Made by a program: the position numbers and the translations under genes. The notes under the pieces were generated by a model. The model did not search any database and had not been told where the DNA came from. It was given only the letters and a program-made list of their open reading frames with translations. From Xestospongia bergquistia (lineage: Eukaryota; Porifera; Demospongiae; Haplosclerida; Petrosiidae): a stretch of DNA of 64,000 bases. Location: positions 7,321,001-7,385,000 of the forward strand of contig OZ014415.1 in NCBI GenBank assembly GCA_963965975.1, read 5' to 3'. Positions 1-12,205 of this stretch are shown piece by piece. Numbering within the stretch: the first letter of the stretch is position 1; the number at the start of each line of letters is the position of its first letter.

Positions 1-224
1 TCTTGAAACAAACTTAGTCAAGTGCAAATGGAATTTTCAGATCACTGTATTCCAATGTCTTTCAGTACATTTATAACCATTTAGTCTAACATGATGTATT
101 ATTGTCCAATTTTGTCTAAATTGAAATGATCCAGACTTTAATGAGTTTTTAAATTAATACCAAATACAATAAACCCAATGGATGTTACTGCATGATTACT
201 GAAATGTTTTCTTTTCCTATTCAG

Positions 225-769
225 GTTCATCTATTAGTCATGATGAAGGTGTGAAGCATTCAGCTGCAGGTGAGTCACAGTATTAACCTTTCAGATTGTT
301 TATGTTTCAAGAGATATATGTATCACATTAATAAATGTCACGACTGCATGTCATCTGATACAGACTATTCATCTCATTATAGATGACCTTTTCTTTTTGA
401 TAAATTACTAACAACTCTATGTTTTGTCTCTTTACTCTAGATGATACTTTAAACTATGAAATATGTAGAAGGACATTAGTTCAATGTACCGATATTATTG
501 TTGTGTCTAATATTGACCCCATTGCCCTAGCAAGGAAACTGTATTCAAAAGAAATTATTTCTGAGGATGTTTACAAAATTGTTAAAGACAAGAAAACAGG
601 AGATACTACTACAGATCGTCTTGACTATATTCTTGATGATCTAAAGGATCATGTCAAACACAATACTAGTACCTTCATGATTTTCCTAGATATTTTAAGA
701 GATGATAGTTTAAATCAACAAGACTTAGCTGATAAAATAATGTCAAAATATAAAGGTATGATATATTAA
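225..769 (+). CDS. C-terminal exons of a CARD-containing protein (partial, 5' end off window)
   Basis: Two exons are visible: 225-269 after a TTCAG acceptor, and 441-769 after a CTCTAG acceptor, ending at TAA. Both join in phase 1, so the frame continues through the intron. The last exon encodes about 109 residues with the spacing of a CARD: an N-terminal helix (DIIVVSNIDPIALARKLYSK), then acidic and helical segments ending LADKIMSKYKG. It aligns by eye with the CARD exon of the Kelch-Death-CARD gene at 10502-10824, and the short exon before it resembles that gene's exon 15. It is therefore probably the 3' end of a sister gene. CARDs pair with other CARDs in apoptosis and innate immune signalling; the partner here is unknown. 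The reading is good for structure, moderate for the CARD assignment. Confidence 0.6.
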
Positions 770-1569
770 ATACTTACTTTAGTAATTACTCTTTATTGTT
801 TTAGAATTGGTTACATGAAAGTAAAGAAAACAAAATGAGATCATTTTCATTTTATTAACAAACAAACACTTTACACATTATGAACACAATTATGATGATA
901 ATATTTAGTTTGTTATTGTCAAGTTAGTATAATTTCTAACACTAAAAAATTGTTAGAAATATTAAAATGCTCAAATTGAAATTATAATATATTTATTTTG
1001 ATCATAAATTATGTCAATATTTCTCCTCTTCTGGTATATTACAATTCTGTAATTGCTCTAACTCAATGAATACTGAATTGTATATTCACTCTTTAGACCA
1101 TTCCTGTATTCTCTTATCTCTAGTATGGTGTGTCTTCTGTGTCAAATTAATATTGCAATAATGGGAGTGGATCATTATAGATACATGTAATATTATGCTC
1201 AACTTGATTACTTAATTCATCTACTTTTGTTTTCTCTACTCTGAATTTCTAATTCACAAAACTGGTAATATACAGTGATATGTCACTAGATTCATGATAA
1301 TAACTATTCTATGTACAGTATATGTAGTTATAAGAGGTTATAATATTAACATCATTGTATAGAGTGAAACAAACTACTCATATTATATACCAGTACATTA
1401 CAATACATGTACTTTGTATTTACTTTCTGTCACTTTCTTTTCTCACTCTACCTTCCACTCACACCCTTTCTCATCTTCCCACTCTCTATCTATATTATAT
1501 ATCAGTACATTATTACTATCAACATAATATCATATAATATGATTAATTAATTGAGTGTTGTATTTTATT
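770..1569. other. Intergenic stretch, no gene seen
   Basis: AT-rich sequence after the CARD gene stop. It holds only short chance reading frames with no splice-linked protein signal. No promoter or RNA gene is recognisable. Confidence 0.5.
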
Positions 1570-1987
1570 AAACTATTCTATACATGTAGTTATATTATTA
1601 TTGTTTTATTAATATTAATAATATTAATAGTTATATAATAATCATGTTTTAATTGTGTATACAAAGTAGAACACAGTATATATCTATAAAGTCCAGACAT
1701 AGAACAAGACACAAAACAAATAAACAAGTTTGTATTTAGTGTTATTGTGTGGATATAATAAAGTACTAAACAACAAAAACAAAACAATACAAAAATTTAC
1801 AAAATACAAAAAAAGTGAGAAATATATTAAAAAATAACATGTTATCTCATTTAAATGAACTATATACAGAACATAATGAAGAGTCAATGTCAATTACAAC
1901 AATACACATCAAAGTCCCTATCATTGATAATACACAATGATCTATATAGCTAATACACTATGAACATTGCTATCAATGTAATGCATT

Positions 1988-2789
1988 TCAGTCAAGTATA
2001 TCGTATCCTAGTTTTTCAACTTCTAGACGGGCCTCATCAATGGGTTCTGGTAAAGTGGGTTCTGGTGAAGGTTGTAATTTGCCACAAAACGAGGCGATGT
2101 TTTCATAGATTGGAGGCTCTGATGTCTCTTTCAATAACTTTGTTGTGTAGTCCTCTAAACAGTCATAGCAGTAAGCATACAGTTGTAGATTCCTGATTAG
2201 TCCAGGATATTGCAGATGATGATGATTGACAGTTTGAAGGAGATCAACTAAACGCTCCTTTCTAGCTCTTTGAAAACAGTAACTGAGAGCAGCAAATACT
2301 CCAACTGGTCCCATTGAACCACTTTATAAAATGAATAGATAGATAAATGAATGGATGGATGGAATAAATGGATATATCAATGAATAGGTAAGTGTAATGA
2401 TAAATATATTAATGTTAATGATGTAAGTTGTCCTTTCATCTATCTACAATCCATCAATCCATTATCTTTCCATCAATACATTCATCTATCCATAGATTAA
2501 ATTATAAATCATTCTTTTTTCTTCTATCCATTCATTGTATTTATCCAGAGAGAGAGAGAGAGAGAGAGAAATGGAATGATGAATAGATGGAGATCAATAG
2601 ACAAACACATTATGTAGAACATGTGTGTTTACTAACTTATCATGTATTGTTATTGGTCTACCATTACAATCTGGTATATCTGATTCTCTCAGAAACTCCG
2701 TAACAAACTCAACAAAGTTTGATGGTGCATATTGATAATGCATATTGATAGTGCAAATAATGAATAGTTAACTCGTACTTGTCTTTACT
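1988..2789 (-). pseudogene. Duplicated last two exons of the receptor tyrosine phosphatase
   Basis: This is a copy of the 3' end of the phosphatase gene whose original lies at 13777-14783. The last-exon copy (1988-2321) is 334 bp, the same length as the original, keeps its AG acceptor and its open frame, and differs at only a few residues (for example GYDILD versus GYDIVD at the end). The penultimate-exon copy (2637-2789) is 153 bp instead of 155. It carries a small internal repeat and is shifted in frame, reaching a stop. The intron between them keeps a GA run near 2550, and the 3' flank from about 1570 also matches 13405-13776. No upstream phosphatase exons are present, so this is a non-functional fragment. 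Confidence 0.8.
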
Positions 2790-2990
2790 CTAAAGAATGA
2801 AAAATAGAGAGTGATAATTGTTAATACATCCATCAATGCATTTGTACACCAATCCAGACATCCATCATTTTAGTACATCCAATAAATAATGTATCCATTC
2901 CTCTATCAACTATAGATACAAATATGTGGAGTGATTTTCTTCTTCACTACCAATAACATGTTATTTAACAAAAGTCTTCAGAACTGAGAG

Positions 2991-3332
2991 ATGAAAGAAG
3001 TATGCAGGCAAATTTCATTTGTGTTAGCTGAAGGTAGCACACTTATCAGTGGAGTGTGTTATATATCAGTATCCAGTTTGTCTGCGCTCAACAAACCAGT
3101 TACTGTTGAGTTAATGCATTGTGCTCATATAACTGATGAGAGACAGACACAATATTTGTCATTTGTTGCTGCTAAATCTGGTCCACCCTTTAAGTTTAAC
3201 TATCTACCTGGAGGATCATTCTCCTCTGAGTCTCAACGTGGCACTATATCTCTCAAACAATTTTCATTACTGGCTATAGTGCTCGTTATTGCTGGTGGTA
3301 CAGCTGCTGCAGTTGGTAGTTCTCTTTACTAA
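2991..3332 (+). pseudogene. Duplicated fragment of the ZU5-like exon
   Basis: From about residue 15 the frame matches the ZU5-like exon of the gene at 4111-10824 (its 9237-9520 part), starting at GSTLISGV and running through the hydrophobic AIVLVIAGGTAAAVG segment before diverging to a stop. The first residues are unrelated, so the copy begins inside the exon. No splice-linked exons surround it. It is probably a decayed duplicate, although the open frame is intact. Confidence 0.65.
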
Positions 3333-3424
3333 CTATAGTATTTGTTATCAGTGGTGAAAACAAATGGAAAGAGAAGAAATATTAATGTTATCAGGATTTG
3401 ATAAAATTACAACCAAAGTTACCA

Positions 3425-3525
3425 AAGTCCTCAATATGGCACTATATCTCTCAATCAGTTCTCTTTACTGGCTATAGTGCTCATTATTTCTGGTGGTGCA
3501 GCTGCTGCTTTTCTGGATACTTTGT
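3425..3525 (+). pseudogene. Second short ZU5-exon fragment
   Basis: About 90 bp repeat the GTIS-QFSLLAIVL stretch of the same exon, immediately after the fragment ending at 3332. The match ends in unrelated sequence. It shows that the ZU5 exon was copied more than once here. Confidence 0.5.
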
Positions 3526-3592
3526 ATAACACGTCTTGAAGGTGATGAAGCAATGGATTAATCTATATCAATGACAGTCTTTGTGGGTTAGT

Positions 3593-3805
3593 TCAGTTTA
3601 ATGCTTTGTAAAGATCACTATAGACAAGAGCTTGATACTCTGGTTCAGTGGGTTCATGATTATCATCATCCTCATCATCAGGATGGATAGTATGTGTGAG
3701 TATTATACCATCTAATAGGGCATTGCTGAGACTTAACTCTGCCATAATTTGTATGTCTCTTTCTCTGTATGTTTGTAATGAAATGAGCGATACAGTTACA
3801 CACAA
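3593..3805 (-). CDS. Hypothetical acidic C-terminal exon
   Basis: A - strand frame of up to 70 codons ends at a stop near 3593. A possible ATG lies at the residues MAELSLSNALL, and a possible AG acceptor (ACATACAG) lies just upstream, so it may be a last exon. The protein is acidic (PDDEDDDNHEP) and ends YSDLYKALN. I recognise no family and see no convincing partner exons. It may be chance. Confidence 0.2.
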   Translation of the reverse strand: MCVTVSLISLQTYRERDIQIMAELSLSNALLDGIILTHTIHPDDEDDDNHEPTEPEYQALVYSDLYKALN

Positions 3806-4110
3806 TACAATATTGTAATTAAGTTAGTTATGGTACATTGAACAAGTATATAGTTATAAATAATTTATTATAGTACTTATATCCAGCAATACAGATACAT
3901 AGTGACATTAATACAATACTTTTTACAACATTACACGCTCACCTATAGTAAACTGAGTCTCCGTGCTTTTTAGCATTCTGCTAACAGCAGTAATGAAAAA
4001 TTAGGGGAGTGGCTTGTACCATGATCATGTGAAAGCATCAGAGTTGTTTTAACTCTAGGATGTGATAACTGACTCCTACAGATATTCTTTCACTGACCTC
4101 TTATTGGTAA
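3806..4110. other. Upstream region of the Kelch-Death-CARD gene
   Basis: No coding signal is visible. It should contain the promoter of the + strand gene starting at 4111, but I cannot point to a TATA box or initiator with confidence. Confidence 0.3.
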
Positions 4111-7100
4111 ATGGCTATTTCAGGTAATGTTACTAGATGTTATGTACTACCTTAATTAGTAGTAGTACAATATCTACACTTGTAGATATTATGTAGTCTC
4201 ACTAACTAGAGCATCTTTCTCTACAATGAGTGTCTAACTAGTGAGACTAGTATAATGTATGGACTACATGTATCATAATATATAGTAGAAGATGAGGATT
4301 AGGTTTGTGAAGTATATGTCAAGTATATAATTAGTCTTGTAGTATATGTGATGACATACTGTAGGTATATTACCTTATACTGTAACCTGATCTCAAGATA
4401 TGGTACATATCATTCTCTATAGGACAATACAAACTTGATGTAAGAGTTGAACATAGCACTCAAGTAATAGGAGATAACTTGTACCTGTGGGGTGGGTATG
4501 ATGTACCTTTAGTACACAATAATGATGAGAAGAGAAGATTAACATCACAGATTGCAATATTAAACATTACCTCTGGCATATGGAGCTCTAGATCAACCAA
4601 TGGAAGTCCCCCTCTAGGGGTGAAAGGGTACTTGTGTACTTCAATGAATGACAAAATTTATTATTTTGGTGGTCGATGTGAAAACAACAGCTGTTACCAT
4701 AACGGTCTCAACGAGTTAGTTATTTCTACCCTCACCTGGACCCAACTACAACCTACTGATGACAGGATATCAGTTATGAAGAGAGGCTATGGTGGTATTA
4801 TGTCAAGTAAACAAGCAGGTCATCATTGTCTTTTAGTTATTGGAGGTATTGGATCCCCACCCTCTATACAATTACCACAAGCTCAATATTATCAGCATCG
4901 TGATAGTAGAATATCTACTAATGAACATAATATATATGACCTGACAACAGGTAATAACATTAATATATCATATTATATTATCAGATATCACTTATTACAG
5001 TCAGTGTTATATGTTCTCTGTACTAGTTATATTTAGTATTAACATTATATAACTGTATTACATATAAATTAAAATAATAATATATTATTTATTCTATTAT
5101 CATAACATTATATTTTAGTTTATAATTCAGTAATTATTAAAGGTTATAAGTAAGTTTGATAGATTGGCTCTGTAATTCAAGTTTATTAAAATATTTGAAT
5201 ACATTTAAAGAGTAATGTGATTGTTGTTATAATTAATACAATATATTAATTGAAAAAATCATCTTATGATTGCTTTGTAAGATACTGACTTCACAATCAA
5301 CACTAACTATATAGAGCTACAATGATTATATAATTAACAGCAGTAGCTATGGACAAGAATAGCTTTTAAATATTAGGTAAAGAAGCAAGCTAGCGAGTAT
5401 TATCAGTCACTGCTGTGGCACCAGTTAATAAAGTTCATTGGTTGCTATGTTAATAGTATTCATTAGTTTCTGTATGTGTCAATGGTTATTGAATATGAAT
5501 ATTGAATATGGCTTAATTTCATTTATTGCTCTTAAACGTACAAATTTGCTAAAGTGGACATATATAATGTAAAAATATAAAGAGAAATTACATATGATCC
5601 ATAAAAATTATAGGACTACCTGACATATTATAAGTATTAATACATTTTACTGATCATTGTGTCATGATGGATTATCTAATTATTATGATACAAGTATAAT
5701 GATGAGTGTGTTCTCCTTTAGGTCAATGGATCATACCTGAGATTATTGGACAGTATATGCCACCTAATACTCACTTTGTTATGGAAGCAGTAAACAATAC
5801 AAGAGCAATCATCTTTGGTGGTGTAGTTGAAGCCAAATCATCTAATACACTCTATATACTGGATATCATCAACCATACAGTGGTAAGTTATAGTATCATT
5901 CATACACTGACTGATAACATGTTATATAATGAGTGTTACTTGAGTTCATTTGTCTATCTAGCACTGGCAGATTATAGCTAAACCTGACCCAGTAGTACAG
6001 TGGCCAAAGGAAAGAGACAGTCATGCTGCCAGTATTATCACTGGATCAATATCACCTATACTAGTAATAATAGGTGGACTAGATAAGACAAACAAAACAA
6101 TAAATGACTGTTGGATATTGGATATTAATGAGAAGTCATGGACAAAGGTATCTCATTGATAATATATCATATTATCTCTAATTTATTATACAATGATAGT
6201 TACTAAGTTAGTACATGTAACTGTCCATATATTTAGAAGTATAATAAATCATATTCATTTACTACTGATATATTATAATATGTTGTTATCTTCATTGTTA
6301 TCATAATTATCACCTTTGTATAAAATGACAGTTTACTTAAACTAGATATTATAAAATTAACTAAATGACATTAGGACATTGTGAACTTATGTAGGTAGGT
6401 TCACTTGAACCACAGTTATAACCTGTTTTTAGTGTGTATCAGTGCTCACTAGGAATACACTTTTATTATAGAGTATTTATCTAAAGTTTTTTGATGCAAT
6501 TATCATTGTATTGTTATTCCCATGGACCATGAAAAATACCTTAAACACAGCAAACAAACTGAGTAGAACATGTTAGAGTAAGATACTATATATAAGGTAG
6601 TATAAATATAATATTAGAAATTTATACTTAGTGAGTTAGCATTTGTGATGACTTATATCTCTTTGTTGTCTTGCGTAGGTAGGTTCACTTGAACCACAGT
6701 TATGACCTGTTTTTTAGTGTGTATCAGTGGTCACTAGAAATTCTATTTTTTATTTTAAAATATTAAGGAGTATACATCTAAAATGATACAATTAGTTCAC
6801 CATTGCACTGTTATTCCTATGGACCATGAAAAATGTCTTAAACAAAGCAAACAGACTGAGTAGAACATACTATAGTAATATACTATATAAAAGGTAATAT
6901 AAATGAAAATAATATTAAAATTATATTACTTTGTAAGTTAGTATTTATGATGATTTATATCTCTTTGTAACAAGTTACCAAGTAATTGTCAGTTTTAATA
7001 TCATATCAATAACTATTACTGTAATATAGCTGTCTAATCTGCATACACATATAAATGATGTAATAATATTTATATCTCTATATACTACAGATTAATCTAC

Positions 7101-10100
7101 CTGACTCTGTCACTGAGAGAGGACGCCACTCTCTATCAACATTTATAATGGGACCACATTGTGTGTGGTTAATAGTTATAGGAGGTAAACTACAGTATAA
7201 AGGTGCAGATGTCACAAACCCCAATATAACAATGTTGATTGAACTAGGTAAATAAATCATTACACGTATAATATAGATATTACATTGATTACACTTTTAC
7301 CTTTTTCTTTGAATTTTATGTCTGTAGTATTGTTATTAGGTGTGGTCAATAACCACTATTATTTACTATTACATGTACATCATGTATAAGTATAAGTAAT
7401 GTTACATGTAGTGTATTACATAGTATAGTCTTATTACTATCATATATGTTATACTAGTAGTACTACATTGTATACTGACATTAGTACTGTTGTGTTCAAT
7501 CATATAGTCCTCAATGATGGTCAATGGTCAGTAGGGTTTGTACTAGACTCTAATGCACTGACAGATCCTTCTGGAGTCATCAAAGATATAATGAGATTTA
7601 ATAATAGAAAACGATGTAGGAAAGAGGGCATTGACTTTGATCTCGAGGTATTCCAACCAAAAGACAATGAAGAAGGTGCTCAAACTAATAGTGAAACTCA
7701 TCTTCGTGATGTCTTAGTTTATCAACAAAGCATAAACAGTCTTCAAGAGAGACTACTAGAACTAGAATCTGAACAAGGTAGGATGAATTACATGTGTGAA
7801 TTAATGAAAGGATGGATGGACAGTTCGACAGAAGGATACATGGTATAAAAGAATGGATAAATGAATGAAGTAATGGATGAATAATTAAATAAATAAATGG
7901 ACAATACAAAGGATAGTCAATTAATGTACCTGTTCATGTATTGAACAAGCAAACTATATTTCATTAAGTGTTGTTACTTACTTCACTATAGTACAAGAGA
8001 ACTATAGCTATATAGCTGAACTTCAAAAGAAGGATGAGATCATAACAACACTACAGAAACAACTAGAACAATCTAATCAAGAGAGTAAGTGTACATGTGT
8101 ATGTATATACATGTATTTATATAGGGTCAAAGTATAAATAGATGAATAGTGTATTGGAGATTGATTAATGAATGTTGTTATTGTATTAATTCAATCATTT
8201 CATTATATTATAGTCTCAACTACCAGTGATCATCATGGCTTACAACAACTACATGATCTAGTACAACAAAAGGATAGCTATATAGCTCAACTAAATCGTA
8301 GATTACTTACTGTCTTAAAAGAGAAGGAAGATGCACTACAACAACTCAAGGTAACCAGTCATCAACAATTTTCACTCAGGAGTTCTCAAAAGACTACAGG
8401 TATTAGTTATTATTGTAATTAACAGTTAATTATTTTATTTTACATATCACATCAGATGTTGTCAGTTATCTTCCTAAACTGGCTGTTGTTCTACAACCAG
8501 TACAAGAGTATTGGGAACAACTGGGTCTACAACTTAATATAGATCAATCTGTACTGACTGATATCAGAAGTAAAGGAGATTCTATAGAACAAATGAAGTA
8601 CTTGTTAGAGGAATGGTCTCTAAAAGGAGGTACATTGACACAACTTGAAGAGGCTCTACTTCATCTTGACATGAAACATGTCATTCCTGGTAAGAGCTAT
8701 ATGTACATGTACATGTACTTCATGAATGGATTGATGGAATAATTAAAGATGGACAGGTTTATGAATGGATGAATCTAGTTATGAATGGATTGGTGGATGT
8801 GTAGCGAGTAATATCTCTTTAGTAATAGCAAAGAGATACACTAAATTATAATAACTGTCTATGTATGATTTGAACATAAATATGACTTATCATTAGGTTT
8901 ACTTGATCTACAAGACAAGACACAAGTCTCTACTAACTTCAATGATAAGTCTATACAATGTGACTATTGGAATTACACTAACATATCAGGTAACCTATAC
9001 TTATCATATGTAGTACTTTACTAATGTACTGTTAATGTTGTATAGACTCATTTGAAGGAATGGTGACAGTAGGAAAGAAGCTCTGTCTGTTCAATGCTCA
9101 TACTGAACATGAGTTAATATTGGAAGAATGTGGGTTAAGACTTGTCATCCCTGGAGAGGTCATCATACCAATAGAATCTGTATATGAAGTAGCTGCTCAA
9201 GGTTTATGGGGAGCAGGCAAATTTGAGTTCCCCAAAGGTAGCACACTTATCAGTGGAGTGTGTTTTATATCAGTATCCAGTTTGTCTGCGCTCAACAAAC
9301 CAGTTACTGTTGAGTTAATGCATTGTGCTCATATAACTGATGAGATACAGACACAATATTTGTCATTTGTTTCTGCTAAATCAGGTCCACCCTTTAAGTT
9401 TGACTACCTACCTGGAGGATCATTCTCCTCTGAGTCTCAATGTGGCACTATATCTTGCAAACAGTTCTCATTGTTGGCTATAGTACTCATTATTGCTGGC
9501 AGTACAGCTGCTGCAGTTGGTGGTGCTTTTGGTGGAGCTGTAGTTGGAGGTGGTGCAGCTGCTGTGGTAGGTGGTGCTGCCTTAGTAGTACATCTTGTAG
9601 TAGGACTTGGTAAGAAATGATCAATTATATTATATATATTAATTAATTATTCTTATAATATTAGGTGATGATGTCAAATATCCTAACTGTTACTATCAAG
9701 CTTATATCTTCTATAAACGTATGGGTCCTAAGAAATGGCATATAAACTTAGCTATTACACAAGATATCCAGTATTCAAAAGTAATAAAATTATTTAGAAT
9801 TCATGTCTAACTACATACACTGCCTCTATAGTGTCTTCAAGATTTGTCATCTAGTGCTGAATTTGGAGTAAAGCATTCTCACTTTCGATTTCATTTTTCT
9901 ACTAACACACTTCGATCAAGACAAATAGAGGAAAGAGCTGAGACGGAGAGTGATACAGAAATGATGTTAAAGCTTTCAGGATTCCCTGCTGATGATGTAA
10001 TGTCTTCAGGTTGGAGAGTACAACCTCTACGTATACCTTCTTTAGTAAGTGAACAATGTAATGTTATAATCAAATTAGTTATGATATCTATTTTATTTAT

Positions 10101-10824
10101 AGATCAACAAAAGAGATGTTGATGATTATAATCAATCAAAGAGTGCTAGTCCTCCATATATTCCTGTACTAATATGTGCTCATCCTAACACAAGTGACTT
10201 TGAAGAACAACTACAATATCCTCTAACTATTGAAGGTATTGAAGTAACTGATACTAAAAGTCAAATATCATCTAACAACAATCAACCAAAAATTGTCCTT
10301 GATGTATCACTGGATGATTATAGTAAGTATCTTGAAAATATATCATATATAAACATTTAATTCAGGTTCACACGCTACTGACAATGAAGATATAAGTAGA
10401 GGACTAGAGTCAACTACAGGTTTGTACTAATGTCAGATTATTTTTTGTAGTACAAGATAATAAGATTGCTTTGTTAATAGCTATTTTTTTTTACTTTACA
10501 GCACTTGAAGATCAACATCCAATAGAAATATTTCGTACTAATATGGCTGATCTTATAAAAGCCATTACTTCTAATCTTGATGAAATTACTGACAGATTGT
10601 TCTCAGAGAGATTGATAGGAGAAGATGTACTGCAGTCTACTACTACAGAAGGTGTCTCTAATTATCGGAAAGCAAGAAAAGTAGTTCATGAATTGTTCAA
10701 TTTGCTACAAGCTCACAGAGATCCCAAGCAATATCTAATTACATTTTGTGAGGTACTATTGAAACAAGATGATCCAAGATTAAGAGATATTGCTAACAAC
10801 ATTAAAGGAAAGTTGTGTTTATAG
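4111..10824 (+). CDS. Kelch-coiled coil-Death-ZU5/UPA-like-CARD protein
   Basis: Sixteen exons close in frame to 1136 aa: 4111-4123, 4423-4950, 5722-5882, 5962-6147, 7091-7247, 7508-7777, 7992-8084, 8214-8399, 8456-8689, 8897-8989, 9046-9609, 9665-9780, 9832-10044, 10103-10322, 10366-10419, 10502-10824. The ATG at 4111 directly follows an in-frame TAA. Residues 1-348 carry six Kelch motifs with GG doublets (LYLWGG, IYYFGG, LLVIGG, AIIFGG, LVIIGG, LIVIGG). Residues 349-531 are coiled coil. Residues 532-609 match a Death domain (WEQLGLQL, then LLEEW and LEEALLHLD). Residues 641-828 are ZU5-like and end in a Gly/Ala-rich hydrophobic run. Residues 829-1011 resemble a UPA-like continuation, and 1030-1136 form a CARD. 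Death and CARD domains bind like domains, so a cytosolic signalling scaffold is inferred. I know of no vertebrate protein with this order. Confidence 0.8.
6370..6970. repeat. Tandem duplication of about 290 bp inside an intron
   Basis: Two imperfect copies lie in the intron between Kelch exons 4 and 5. Each begins near GTAGGTAGGTTCACTTGAAC (about 6391 and 6678) and includes the same CATGGACCATG/ATGGACCATG and GAGTAGAACAT landmarks in order. Confidence 0.7.
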
Positions 10825-11208
10825 GTTTTTTAGTTTGCTATTTTGTCAATATTAGTTAAACAGTATTTGCTTAATTACTGTTATATTAACAATATATATA
10901 TTTTTAATTACTTAAACTATTTCTTTAAAATGTACACAAACACACACTTTTGATTTCATTAATTTATTAATATATACCTTTTTCATAATTATACTATTTA
11001 ATGTCAAGAAACACTTAAGATTTAAGAAGATCAAGTTAAGAACATCTGCATATGTGTCCCTTCATCACTCCTTTCTTCCAGCTGATGTCCAGTTAAGTTA
11101 AACAACAAAATGAGTGTCTTATGACATTTATGTTAGTTGATGTCCTCCTACAGGTTAGTATTATATATTACATACAGAATGATAGAGCTTTTAAATGTCT
11201 TTTGAAAG
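10825..11208. other. Intergenic stretch, no gene seen
   Basis: Follows the CARD gene stop. AT-rich, with no open frame or splice-linked exon that I can support. Confidence 0.4.
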
Positions 11209-12205
11209 TACATTGATGCTTCACTACCAATTGTTGAGAAAGATGTCAATATATCCTTCAAATTTCAAGAAGAAAATGGTTACATAGAGTTATGTATTGG
11301 AGAAGAGCAAGAACATTTATTTCAAGGATGGAATATCTGTCCTCATTTACATCCTATCAAGCATTGGCAAAGTACACTTAATAATCACTGTATTTATAGA
11401 TAATTCAAGAAGTTGTTGACAAGTTTGGAGCATGTACTCCTCCCCAATTTCCTTCTTGTCTAGTGACAGTATCTGCTATTCCAAGTGATACTAGAAATTC
11501 ATTATGGTATTACTTTGCAAAGGTATCAATTTAAGTGAAGAACCACTCACTCCAAAAATCTATATTGTATTATCACTTGGTGATTGCTTACAATCAATCA
11601 AGCAAGTTATCTCATAATGTCTTTATTATATAGCTACAATGTACAACAGCCACTTAGAGCATTACATAATATTGAAAGTAAGTTAAATGTATATTGCACT
11701 ATTAAGATTTAAAAAACTTTTATTACATATTTTCTTCAAGTTTTGAACACAATTGTTATCCATCATAAATTCTCATCAATATTGAGATTAGGATGAACAC
11801 GCTAACAAACCAATGAGATGTAATTATATGTTTTGTTTATATCTTTTAGTATTGGTAATTATAAATGTTCTCTCTATAATTTTCAGTACAAGTAGAAGAG
11901 TCCAATCCATCTGAGATATTCCATACTCACAGTGCTGATCTTAGTGAAGCTATTGCCACTGATCTTGATCGAGTAACTGACAGACTGTTTGCTGAAAGAA
12001 TAATAGGACAATCTATAGTACAGTTTACTACTACAGAAGGTGTCTCTAATTATCGTAAAGCTAGAAAAGTAGTTCATGAATTGTTCAACCTATTACAAGC
12101 ACATGGGAACCCAAAGCAGTATCTAACTCAGATTGTAATGTACTTTTAAAACAAGATGATATGAGATTAAGGGACATTGCAAACAGTATCATTGCTAAGT
12201 TATAA
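11209..12205 (+). pseudogene. Decayed copy of UPA-like exons plus CARD exon
   Basis: Three blocks match exons 13, 14 and 16 of the upstream Kelch-Death-CARD gene in order: 11209-11371 (…GWNICPHLHPIK, compare GWRVQPLRIPS), 11400-11522 (VVDKFGACTPPQFPS…) and 11887-12205 (CARD). There are two breaks. The first block has no GT donor in the phase needed to join the second. The CARD block has lost one base around 12131-12150, so the frame stops early while the lost frame still reads a normal CARD tail to 12205. No Kelch, Death or ZU5 exons precede it, because the parent gene ends at 10824. It is most likely a partial duplicate. A short CARD-only product from the intact part cannot be excluded. Confidence 0.65.
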
